Shown here in pieces: positions 9,136 to 17,503 of a DNA stretch of 64,000 nt. The notes under the pieces were generated by a model. The model saw only the letters and a program-made list of their open reading frames with translations. It did not search any database and had not been told where the DNA came from. Numbering within the stretch: position 1 is the first letter of the stretch; each line of letters starts with the position of its first letter. Source of the DNA: DATFLS01 sp964413425 (GTDB lineage Bacteria; Fidelibacterota; JAANXI01); the NCBI GenBank assembly GCA_964413425.1, contig CAYPST010000004.1, positions 1 to 64,000 of the forward strand. The letters run 5' to 3'. Both the position numbers and the translations under genes were made by a program.

Positions 9136-10482
9136 TTGAATCGCAAACTTGTCACAGCAACCATCATCGCAGCGTTAGGCGGTCTGCTGTTCGGTTTTGA
9201 CACGGCGGTTATCTCAGGAACCACCCACTGGCTGGAAAAAGTGTTCGGCCTGTCCTCTTTCTGGCTTGGTTTCACCGTCGCCAGTGCGTTAATAGGCACC
9301 ATCATCGGCGCCATTAGTGTCGGCGCGCCTGCCGATCGGTTCGGCCGCCGGAATATGCTGTTCGTGCTCGCACTCCTCTATTTTATCTCGGCTGTGGGAA
9401 GCGCCCTGGCCTGGAACTGGATTTCGTTTCTCATATTCCGGTTTCTCGGCGGACTGGGGGTCGGCGGCGCCTCGGTGGTGTCCCCCATGTATATCGCCGA
9501 AATTTCCCCCGCCAAAGTCCGGGGCCGCCTGGTCGCGGTGACCCAATTCAATATCGTCCTGGGCATATTACTCGCCTTCTTTTCCAACTATCTCATCTCC
9601 CGTTTGGGGTTAGGTGCTGTGGAATGGCGCTGGATGTTTGGCGTGGAGGGAGTGCCGGCCGCTGCGTTCTTCCTGCTCCTGTTTTTCAATCCGCACTCTC
9701 CCCGCTGGCTGGTGGCCATGGATCGCGTCTCGGAAGCGAAAGAAGTACTGGCATCTTATGGGACCGATACCGGCAGCATCGACACAGATATTGAGAAGAT
9801 ACAGCATTCCCTGGCCCGCGAAGAACACCGGCTCAGAGAACCGTTCTTCCAGAAAAAATATATGACCCCGATCTTGCTTGCGGTGGCCATTGCCATGTTT
9901 AATCAGCTCTCCGGGATTAATGCATTAATGTACTATGCGCCGCATATTTTCAGAATGGCCGGGGCCGAATCCCAGTCCGCACTCTTGCAGGCAGTGGCCG
10001 TCGGCGGGACCAATCTCATTCTGACCATGCTGGCAATGGCTGTGATCGATCATCTGGGACGCCGGAAGCTGATGCTCATTGGCTCCATCGGCTATATACT
10101 CAGCCTGGGCACCACCGCATGGGCGTTCTACACCTATGGAACTGCATTCGACACCACCGGCGGACTGATTGTATTAATCAGTCTCCTGGTCTTTATCGCC
10201 TCCCACGCATTCGGCCAGGGGGCAGTGATCTGGGTGTTCATCAGTGAAATATTCCCCAATCGGGTCCGGGCGAGAGGACAGGCGCTCGGGAGCTTCACGC
10301 ATTGGTTTATGGCCGCGTTAATTTCCTGGACGTTCCCGGTGATCGCAGCAGAGTCCGGCGGACATGCGTTTGCATTCTATGCGCTCTGCATGGTCGGCCA
10401 ATTACTGTGGGTCCTCTTCGTCATGCCGGAAACCAAAGGGGTTTCCCTTGAAGAGATACAAGAGCAAATGGGAATCGAATAA
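9136..10482 (+). CDS. Sugar-porter family MFS transporter (XylE/GalP type)
   Basis: 448 residues and twelve predicted membrane helices. Sugar-porter motifs are all present: GFDTAVISG in helix 1, GAPADRFGRR between helices 2 and 3, PAKVRGRL after helix 4, SPRWLV at the end of helix 6, QLSGINALMYYAP in helix 7, DHLGRRKL between helices 8 and 9, and PETKGVSLEEI at the C-terminus. The protein should import a monosaccharide such as xylose, glucose or galactose with protons. The start is TTG at 9136, supported by AAGGAG seven bases upstream and by no nearby ATG. There is no sugar-catabolic neighbour to narrow the substrate. Confidence 0.92.
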   Translation: MNRKLVTATIIAALGGLLFGFDTAVISGTTHWLEKVFGLSSFWLGFTVASALIGTIIGAISVGAPADRFGRRNMLFVLALLYFISAVGSALAWNWISFLIFRFLGGLGVGGASVVSPMYIAEISPAKVRGRLVAVTQFNIVLGILLAFFSNYLISRLGLGAVEWRWMFGVEGVPAAAFFLLLFFNPHSPRWLVAMDRVSEAKEVLASYGTDTGSIDTDIEKIQHSLAREEHRLREPFFQKKYMTPILLAVAIAMFNQLSGINALMYYAPHIFRMAGAESQSALLQAVAVGGTNLILTMLAMAVIDHLGRRKLMLIGSIGYILSLGTTAWAFYTYGTAFDTTGGLIVLISLLVFIASHAFGQGAVIWVFISEIFPNRVRARGQALGSFTHWFMAALISWTFPVIAAESGGHAFAFYALCMVGQLLWVLFVMPETKGVSLEEIQEQMGIE

Positions 10483-10916
10483 CGATCCGAACGGCTGGCA
10501 GAAATTACGATGGCAGGAAATCACTTAATATCTGCAGCCTCCGATGCAAGGCTCTCAATTCAGAGTCCGGCCAATGTCGCCCGGTCCCGTTCGCCGGGGG
10601 CCGACGCCTGTGTAAATAAATCGGTGGCTGATGCCTCCATATATGCACACTCTCCCGGTATGGTGCCCGGGTCTCCTGTATTTACCGTTGAGTCAATAAG
10701 GGCGGAGAACCCAGTCATCACAATCTAAAATTGAGAAATGGAACATAGATAGACATCGTGTAGCCTGATAACTGAGTTCACCGGCAGCCTGTGAGGGACA
10801 GTCGGCGTTTGCCTTTGATCCAGAATAGTGACCATACCTTCGAAACACCTATAAAATCTGTTGTCTGTCAAATATACGAGAATGAGTCACATTCCATAGG
10901 ATTATTTTGATGAACC

Positions 10917-11118
10917 CGGTGTGTGAAATGGTTCTCTTCGATCTGTGCATAGCTTGGGAATACAGGAAAAAACGCCGGAAACGCTTGTCATTCTGACCCC
11001 GATTCATCGGCGGAAGAATCCCCTTCCAGAAGCAGCTGCTCTGTGAAGGAGATTCTTCACTTCGTGCATAATGACATGTGCGGCGTTTTTTCTGGATTGT
11101 TTCATCCCATTTCACACA
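10917..11118. repeat. ~200-bp imperfect palindrome with GTCATTCTGA / TTCGTGCATAATGAC core arms
   Basis: Nested inverted arms are visible: outer GGTGTGTGAAATGG (from 10917) against CCATTTCACACAAC (to 11118); middle CAGGAAAAAACGCCG (10963-10977) against CGGCGTTTTTTCTGG (11081-11095); inner TGTCATTCTGA...GAAGAATCC against GATTCTTCACTTCGTGCATAATGAC (11051-11075). The inner part resembles the TCATTCTGA...GAAGAATC intergenic repeats common in FCB genomes. It could form a long cruciform or RNA hairpin. Confidence 0.7.
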
Positions 11119-11261
11119 ACGAGTTCCGAAAAATAATTCAGGAGGAAGTAATGACGAAAGAATGTCGGAGAGAATCCCTTACAAGAGAGTAGAGCTTGTG
11201 ATACGAAGGGATTTACTTCATATTTAGCGTAGGAGAGTACGTGGTGCTGATTAATCATAAT

Positions 11262-11325
11262 CCTGAACAATTCAGAAGGTAATAGCACACAGCCTGCCCC
11301 GATACGTCGGGGATGACCACAGATC
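11262..11325 (-). repeat. Family B element, single-ended copy
   Basis: Reads CCTGAACAATTCAGAAGG, AATAGCACACAGCCTG, CCCCGATACGTCGGGG, ATGACCACAGAT. This is one terminus plus the hairpin block of Family B. It lies upstream of gdhA. Confidence 0.6.
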
Positions 11326-11546
11326 CCCCACATTCCCCAGAAAATGACTTACAAAAAGGATCCTTTCACTTAACGAGTTTGAATAGAGAAATTGTTCAAC
11401 AAGACATGCAGATTCCTTGGCACCGGATTATCTGATAACGAAATTTTTCAAAGAGACCTGCCGATATATAAGACATAGGTATTTATCAGGAGCACACGAA
11501 TCCCGGAGATATGAATCCCTGGGAGAACAAAGGAGAGGGTTCCCGT

Positions 11547-12884
11547 ATGTACGCAACTGTTGATGACTTTATGGAGCGGGTGAAGGCGAGAAATCCCGGG
11601 GAAAGAGAATTCCACCAGGCGGTGCACGAAGTAGTAGAGTCGTTATGGGACTTTCTGCAGGGTCATCCGATGTATTTGCATGCCAGGATATTGGAACGGC
11701 TCATCGAACCTGAACGGATAATTATATTCCGTGTTCCATGGATAAACGACCGCGGCGAGGTGGAAGTGAATCGCGGATACCGGATTGAATTTAATTCCGC
11801 TCTGGGGCCTTATAAGGGAGGGCTGCGGTTTCATCCGTCGGTGACCCTGAGTATTCTGAAATTTCTGGCATTCGAGCAGGTATTCAAGAACAGCCTGACT
11901 ACTTTACCCATGGGTGGGGGGAAAGGCGGTTCGGATTTTGATCCCAAGGGCAAATCCGATGGTGAGGTGATGCGTTTCTGCCAGTCTTTCATGACGGAAC
12001 TGTCCCGGCATATCGGCCCCAATACCGATGTGCCGGCCGGTGATGTCGGGGTCGGCACCCGGGAAATCGGCTATCTGTTCGGACAGTATAAGCGGCTGCG
12101 CAACGAATTCACCGGAGGATTAACCGGCAAGGGTGTGAATTGGGGCGGTTCCCTGCTGCGCCTCGAAGCAACCGGATACGGAGTGGTGTATTTTACCCGG
12201 GAAATGCTGAAGACACGTGAAATGGACATCGAGGGGAAGGTGTTCGCCCTGTCAGGATATGGCAATGTTGCCTGGGGGGTGGTGCAGAAAATCAATCAGC
12301 TGGGAGGCAAAGTGGTCACTCTCTCCGGCTCGGACGGATATGTCTATGATGAGGAAGGCGTGAAAGGAGAAAAAGTTGATTTCATGCAGACCATGCGGGC
12401 GAAGGCGCAGGATATGGTGGAGGAATATGCTCAGGAATTCAACGTGCCGTTCTATCCCGGTGAACGGCCCTGGGGAGTGAAAGTGGACGTGGCAATTCCC
12501 TGTGCCACGGAAAATGAGATTCGTGAACAGGATGCGCAAAAGCTCATTGACAAGGGCTGTGTCTGTGTCGTCGAAGGCGCCAACATGCCGTCGACTCCGG
12601 AGGCAGTCGATCTCTTTCTCGGCAGCGGGATACTGTTTGGTCCCGGAAAAGCGGCCAATGCCGGCGGAGTCTCGGTTTCCGGATTGGAAATGACACAAAA
12701 CAGCATGCGCATACAGTGGTCCAGAGATGAAGTCGACAGCAAGCTGCATTATATCATGAAGAATATACATACACAATGCGTAAAATATGGACGGGAAGGC
12801 GATTCGGTGAATTACGTGAAAGGCGCCAATCTCGCCGGGTTTATTAAAGTTGCCGATGCGATGCTGGATCAGGGTGTGGTCTGA
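11547..12884 (+). CDS. gdhA: NADP-type glutamate dehydrogenase
   Basis: 445 residues, close to Escherichia coli GdhA (447) and collinear with it. It interconverts 2-oxoglutarate plus ammonium and glutamate, an ammonium-assimilation step. The hexameric small-enzyme signature is seen in GPYKGGLRFHPSV, the catalytic-Lys motif TLPMGGGKGGSDFDPKG, DVPAGDVGVGTRE, and the nucleotide-binding SGYGNVAWG. The C-terminus GANLAGFIKVADAMLDQGVV matches E. coli almost residue for residue. The ATG at 11547 is preferred over 11511 because AAGGAG (11530-11535) precedes it and the family N-terminus aligns there. Confidence 0.95.
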   Translation: MYATVDDFMERVKARNPGEREFHQAVHEVVESLWDFLQGHPMYLHARILERLIEPERIIIFRVPWINDRGEVEVNRGYRIEFNSALGPYKGGLRFHPSVTLSILKFLAFEQVFKNSLTTLPMGGGKGGSDFDPKGKSDGEVMRFCQSFMTELSRHIGPNTDVPAGDVGVGTREIGYLFGQYKRLRNEFTGGLTGKGVNWGGSLLRLEATGYGVVYFTREMLKTREMDIEGKVFALSGYGNVAWGVVQKINQLGGKVVTLSGSDGYVYDEEGVKGEKVDFMQTMRAKAQDMVEEYAQEFNVPFYPGERPWGVKVDVAIPCATENEIREQDAQKLIDKGCVCVVEGANMPSTPEAVDLFLGSGILFGPGKAANAGGVSVSGLEMTQNSMRIQWSRDEVDSKLHYIMKNIHTQCVKYGREGDSVNYVKGANLAGFIKVADAMLDQGVV

Positions 12885-13075
12885 ACTGCGACGAATGCAC
12901 CGGAAGTGCGTTTACCACTGTCACCACTCCGGAGCCGGCTGGAAATGCACTCCCGGCGGTGACTCTTCTTTATTGATTCAAATGCAATTGATGCATACAT
13001 TCATTTTTCTCTGCGAGGTCTGTATTATCGATTAGAGACCTCACAATTTTTCTGAATCAGAACATGGAGCCTGAC

Positions 13076-14125
13076 ATGAATAGACGAGAATTTCTCAGAA
13101 AGCAGATGATACTCACCGCAGGGGTCTTTTCCGGGACTGTGCTGCTCAATGCAGCCGGATTCGAATCTTCGCAGACGCTTGCCGGGGATATGCACGGACG
13201 TATCATGACTGTCCGGGGTCCGGTTGCACCGGAATCCTTGGGAGCCATGTTGCCCCATGAGCACGTGTTTTCGCAGTTTGGCGGCGGACTGGTTGAAAAT
13301 CCTGAATACGATACCGGGGATCTCTCGAACCGGGTCACGCCGTATCTTCGATATGTACAAGCGTTAGGCTGCAGCGCTGTGGCAGACTGCACCGCCGCCT
13401 ATTTCGGACGTGCACCCGGGCTTTTACAGCACCTCTCTGAGCAAAGCGGGATCCATTTACTCACGAACACGGGGTATTATGGCGCTGCCGGTGACGATTA
13501 CATTCCGGAACATGCGTATGGTGAGTCTGTGCAAACCCTGGCTCAGCGGTGGATACACGAGTGGGAACACGGCATCGAACAAACCGGAATCCGGCCGGGA
13601 TTTATGAAAATCGGGGTGGATTCCGGGCCGTTATCGGACATCGATGCGAAATTGATTCGTGCGGCGGCAATCACGCATACGCACACTGGCCTCACAATTG
13701 CCGTACATACCGGAGGCAGTCCGGAGGCCGCTATGATGGAGCTGGAGATCCTGCGCGAAGAGGGTGTGCATCCCGGCGCCTGGATCTGGGTGCATGCGCA
13801 GAATGTGCAGGATGTCAGTGCGTTAAGCGAAGCCGCTGAGATGGGCGCCTGGATAGAATTCGACGGGCTGAGCGCGGATTCGCTGGATCGTCATCTTGAG
13901 CTGGTGCAATCTATGCGCGACAAGGGATATCTCAACCGGGTGCTCCTCTCGCATGACGGCAATTCATTTCCGGGCCGTGGCCAGGCTCCCAGGCACTACG
14001 ATGTCCTGTTCACCACCTTCACGGATATCCTGGCATCGGCAGGGTTCTCAGAGCAGGAGATACGCCAGATGACTCGGGAGAATCCGGGAAAGGCGTTCAC
14101 CGTCCGGGTCAGGAAAATAGGTTAG
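13076..14125 (+). CDS. Tat-exported phosphotriesterase-family metallohydrolase
   Basis: 349 residues. The N-terminus MNRREFLRK followed by a hydrophobic stretch is a twin-arginine signal, so the enzyme is probably folded in the cytoplasm and exported. The binuclear metal site of the phosphotriesterase (PTE) family is complete: H61 and H63 (PHEH), the bridging Lys178 (KIGVDSG), H211 (AVHTGG), H240 (WVHAQN) and D294 (LSHDGN). PTE-like enzymes hydrolyse lactones or phosphotriesters; the physiological substrate is not predictable. The start at 13076 has GGAG six bases upstream, and the in-frame ATG at 13064 would only add four residues ahead of the Tat motif. Confidence 0.85.
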   Translation: MNRREFLRKQMILTAGVFSGTVLLNAAGFESSQTLAGDMHGRIMTVRGPVAPESLGAMLPHEHVFSQFGGGLVENPEYDTGDLSNRVTPYLRYVQALGCSAVADCTAAYFGRAPGLLQHLSEQSGIHLLTNTGYYGAAGDDYIPEHAYGESVQTLAQRWIHEWEHGIEQTGIRPGFMKIGVDSGPLSDIDAKLIRAAAITHTHTGLTIAVHTGGSPEAAMMELEILREEGVHPGAWIWVHAQNVQDVSALSEAAEMGAWIEFDGLSADSLDRHLELVQSMRDKGYLNRVLLSHDGNSFPGRGQAPRHYDVLFTTFTDILASAGFSEQEIRQMTRENPGKAFTVRVRKIG

Positions 14126-14157
14126 GGAAATTTTTCGGGGATTTTTCTATAGTATTC

Positions 14158-14288
14158 AGTCTATTTAGAAAACGCAAAGGCAAAGAAAATATACAATATA
14201 TCCGTCCAAGTAGCGTAATACATTGTGCTTATGTCTTCTCTCCATACTAAACAGAAGCCAAGTTCACCACCTTGCATGTTTTTCTTTT
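14158..14288 (+). repeat. Family A MITE-like element, right end eroded
   Basis: It starts with AGTCTATTTAGAAAACGC. The core ATACAATATATCCGTCCAA plus TAGCGTAATACATTGTGC is nearly identical to the copies at 21526 and 57533. The right terminus is reduced to GCATGTTTTTC. It lies 30 bp after the phosphotriesterase-like gene. Confidence 0.75.
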
Positions 14289-14290
14289 TT

Positions 14291-14405
14291 TATCTGTGGT
14301 CATCCCCGACGTATCGGGGCAGGCTTCTTGTTTCCGCGTGTATCAGCGGGCTATTTTCTTTTTCTGGTTTATCCCAAGGGATCCCTGCGGGATGAATAAT
14401 CCGGG
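14291..14405 (+). repeat. Family B element, partial
   Basis: Contains ATCTGTGGTCATCCCCGACG, TATCGGGGCAGGCT, a GGGCTATTTTCT block and ATCCCTGCGGGATGAATAATCCGGG. It directly abuts the Family A copy. Confidence 0.55.
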
Positions 14406-14471
14406 TTAGGTAAGAAAAAATCCGGAGTCAGCGCAGTTCTTCGGGCGAATAGTATTCCCGGGGATGACTGG

Positions 14472-17400
14472 TTACATCCCTGATGTCCTGGATTCATCAA
14501 TTGCTTCGGGTTCCGCCGTGTCCGGTTTTCTGCAAACTCCGGTTCCATTGGAGCTGTCGATATGTATTGTAATAGGTGAATCGAGGGTGATCCATTGTAC
14601 GTGTTCGGTTGCATCCTCTACGCTTTGAGAGTGCAGCCAGTCCCAATCCAGTATGTGATCGGGATTGCGTCTGTTGATGGTCAGATAGCCCACGTGCAGC
14701 CTGGTGATATTTTGAAAGAAATGCCCGCCGAAGGAAGGTTCGATATGCGAGCCTTCCGGATTATATTCCACAAGAATTCTGGCATGGGAGATCTGGTTCC
14801 AGGCCACCGGAATACCCAGCCAGGGATCCGCGGATCCCCAGCGTCCGGGCCCGATGAGCAGATAAGGCCGATCCGGACCTGCCTTCGCATTGAAGTGTCC
14901 GATTTCTTCGGCAATGTCCCTGGAATGGGCCAGCACCGATTCGGCCGGTTGCACGAAAATGATATCACGGATGTGATTAAATAACCCGTTTCCCAGCGTC
15001 TTATCGGAGCGACAGAAGATCTCTTCCTCGCTGACATCTCTGAATTCATCCTGGTAGGTGCTCCGGTTCATGATGGCCATGGGCCGGATTTGCAGAAAGT
15101 AAAACTCAGGTGTTTTCCCGGGATCATTATACAGATTGCCGGCGAATTCTATTTCCATGGGACACCCGAGCGACGCCTCACCAATTTCCAGGAGTTCCCG
15201 GAGAATGGCACTTAGGGGGAACGCCTTCCATTTCAGGATATTCGCGAAGGTAACGATCCGGGTGCCCTGAGACGTGAGTGAATCCCGAAGGATGTTATCC
15301 TCCGGGTTGAGCACGCTTCCCACCCATTTCAGAGACCCGTCTGCCTCAGCCACGGAAAGATCATAGCGACCCAGATGGGCATTTTCCCCGGCGGTGAGGA
15401 AATTATCGTCACTCTTCAAATTGAGGGCATAAAAATGGCGCTGCGAATTATCCAGGATCGACTGCGGTGAATAGAACTGGGGGAGTTTCTGAGGATATTT
15501 CGGGCAGAACCGGAGCGATTTTTCCATTTCCACCACGGTCTTCCCCAGTCCCAGGGCGACATAGGCGATACCATCTTTACGCTCTAACTGGCCAAACGGA
15601 TAATAATTGATACTTTGTGCCACACCGCTGAACGTGGGATAAAACCGGTCAACTCCATACCGCTGCCCGGCCAGCTCCTGTATTATCACGGCCATCTTCT
15701 CTTCCTCCTGGTGATGGATGCTGGAATCCAGGAACGATTTCGGGGCCTGAAAGAACACAGAGGCGTAGATCAGCTTAATAGCCTCGCAGAGTTTTTTCAG
15801 CCGTTCCTCCAGCCCTCCGGACCGATTCGGCACTACATAAGTGGAATACATTCCGGCGGGGGACAGATAGTGCGAATCTTCAAATAAACTGGAGGAACGC
15901 ACAAAAAGCGGGAAGCGATGTTTCTCAAGATAAAAACGCAACGATTGCAGTAAGTTTTGAGAGAGGTTGCCCCGGAGAAAGAGCTGCTTGATTTCTGAAT
16001 CCTCGCCGGAATTCAGGGCAGCCTCCCGGAAATTATTTTTGTTCATGAACTCATCGAATTCATCCGTGCCGATAACCGCAATCTTGGGAATACGAATATT
16101 TGTTTCGGGAAATTTCTGTTCGAGATCGGCGCGGTCCAGCACCGTATTGATAAAGGCCAGTCCTCTGGCTTTTCCTCCAAGCGATCCGGTGCGCATACTG
16201 TTAATATTGGCCGACGGATCGTAGGAGTGCCGGGAGAACTCCACAATTCGTCCCTTCTGCTGCACATAGCGGGTGGTATCGATGGCTTCGATGATATATT
16301 TTCGCATCTCCCGGGTTGAGTCGAAGTCGGAAATTTGCAGGGGGCGCAGGATACTCGCCAGCTGGAATTCACCCCGGGCGGCACACCAGTTCGATATGTG
16401 GTTACTGCCGGCGTGATAGAGCAGCGATTCCTCCGGAACAGTATAGAGCTGTTTCTGGAATTCCAGTAAATCGGTGGCGCGGGCGAGCTCCTTTCCATCC
16501 GGAGTGCGGAAGACAAAATCGCCGAATCCGAAGTTTTCCAGCATGAATTCCCGAATGTCACTCAGAAGGGTCCGGGATTTTTTGTATAAAAAATGGGCTC
16601 CGATGGCCTCGGCGTTCCGCAGATTCTCTTCATTCGTGGATTGCAGCATGAGAGGCATCTGCGGTTCGATGCTGTGTACCCACTGCGCAAATTTACAGCC
16701 GGCTTCCTCGCCCACCGCTCCATCGATGGGGAACCGGGTGTCCGAAATAACTCCCAGTATGTTCTCGCGGTAGAAGTTCAGGTATTCCTCCGCTTCATCA
16801 TAATTTGTCGCTAATAACACTTTCGGGCGCCCCCGCATGCGCAGCAGCCGGTGTGTGTCGTTCAAACTTTTGTCCAGCAGATTCCGGGTGTGATAGTAGA
16901 CTTCCGAATAGATGAGCGGGAGGATGACCGAATAATAGTAGGGATCGTCCTCGATGACCAGGATCGCCCGCACATCGGCCTTGCGAATATCCCGGTCCAC
17001 ATTCCGGCGATCTTCGATCGATTTAATAATCGCCATCAGCACATTGGAGTTCCCGGTCCAGATAAACAGCTGATCGATGGTATTCTCCGGGAATGGGTCC
17101 GGTAAATATTGCATTTGCGCAGTATCATAGGCCAGCAAAATCACCGGCATGTCCGGAGACGCTTCTTTTACCTGTCTGCCGAAAAAAATCGGGTCCATAT
17201 CCGAGACTCTGAGCATGGTGATAATCAGATCAATATTATGCTGTTCGAGGAGGTACCAGGCGTCCGCAGCAGTCGAAGCACGCCAGACCCGGGGCGCATA
17301 CCGGAGATCCATCCCCAGATATTCGTGGAGAATTTGTTCCGAGAGCCGGCCATCCTCCTCGAGAATAAATGCATCGTAGGGAGAGGACACGATCAGAATC

Positions 17401-17474
17401 TCGTGAACGCGATATAACATGAGATCATGAAAATTCCAGGAGACATTGGAAAGATCTTTGAAGGACTCAACCAT
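14472..17474 (-). CDS. PEP/pyruvate-binding domain protein with two N-terminal receiver-like domains
   Basis: 1000 residues. Residues about 22-150 and 168-310 look like two response-regulator receiver domains. In the first, the phospho-acceptor position is Met87 (DLIITM LRV), so it is probably a pseudo-receiver. The second keeps the acidic pair (IEDD, 175-178), an Asp in VISDTRFP (245) and a Lys (LYKKS, 297-301). From about residue 424 a pyruvate phosphate dikinase-type nucleotide-binding domain follows: SLGGKARGLAF, LFVRSSSLFED and EIEFAGNLYND. The swivelling phospho-His domain and the C-terminal barrel of PEP synthase are absent, so PEP synthesis is unlikely. The protein is known only as a conserved uncharacterised family of FCB bacteria. 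It starts 29 bp after the DUF2207 gene. Confidence 0.8.
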   Translation of the reverse strand: MVESFKDLSNVSWNFHDLMLYRVHEILIVSSPYDAFILEEDGRLSEQILHEYLGMDLRYAPRVWRASTAADAWYLLEQHNIDLIITMLRVSDMDPIFFGRQVKEASPDMPVILLAYDTAQMQYLPDPFPENTIDQLFIWTGNSNVLMAIIKSIEDRRNVDRDIRKADVRAILVIEDDPYYYSVILPLIYSEVYYHTRNLLDKSLNDTHRLLRMRGRPKVLLATNYDEAEEYLNFYRENILGVISDTRFPIDGAVGEEAGCKFAQWVHSIEPQMPLMLQSTNEENLRNAEAIGAHFLYKKSRTLLSDIREFMLENFGFGDFVFRTPDGKELARATDLLEFQKQLYTVPEESLLYHAGSNHISNWCAARGEFQLASILRPLQISDFDSTREMRKYIIEAIDTTRYVQQKGRIVEFSRHSYDPSANINSMRTGSLGGKARGLAFINTVLDRADLEQKFPETNIRIPKIAVIGTDEFDEFMNKNNFREAALNSGEDSEIKQLFLRGNLSQNLLQSLRFYLEKHRFPLFVRSSSLFEDSHYLSPAGMYSTYVVPNRSGGLEERLKKLCEAIKLIYASVFFQAPKSFLDSSIHHQEEEKMAVIIQELAGQRYGVDRFYPTFSGVAQSINYYPFGQLERKDGIAYVALGLGKTVVEMEKSLRFCPKYPQKLPQFYSPQSILDNSQRHFYALNLKSDDNFLTAGENAHLGRYDLSVAEADGSLKWVGSVLNPEDNILRDSLTSQGTRIVTFANILKWKAFPLSAILRELLEIGEASLGCPMEIEFAGNLYNDPGKTPEFYFLQIRPMAIMNRSTYQDEFRDVSEEEIFCRSDKTLGNGLFNHIRDIIFVQPAESVLAHSRDIAEEIGHFNAKAGPDRPYLLIGPGRWGSADPWLGIPVAWNQISHARILVEYNPEGSHIEPSFGGHFFQNITRLHVGYLTINRRNPDHILDWDWLHSQSVEDATEHVQWITLDSPITIHIDSSNGTGVCRKPDTAEPEAIDESRTSGM

Positions 17475-17503
17475 GGAGTGTATTCTCTCCCTGAATACCT
17501 TAA

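Larger units (their letters stand above)
10483..11546. other. 1.06-kb intergenic region holding repeats
   Basis: No gene is supported here. It contains a ~200-bp imperfect palindrome (10917-11118), a Family B copy (11262-11325) and the second copy of the 18-nt word also seen at 8581. Frames of 70-90 codons exist, but they run through the palindrome arms or have unlikely composition. Confidence 0.6.

Noticed and set aside
10510..10728. 72-codon frame after the sugar transporter
   Set aside because: Ser/Ala/Pro-biased translation with no hydrophobic or helical pattern, and no ribosome binding site.
14472..17474. PEP synthase (ppsA) for the 1000-residue protein
   Set aside because: It lacks the phospho-His swivelling domain and the C-terminal PEP barrel and has receiver-like domains instead.
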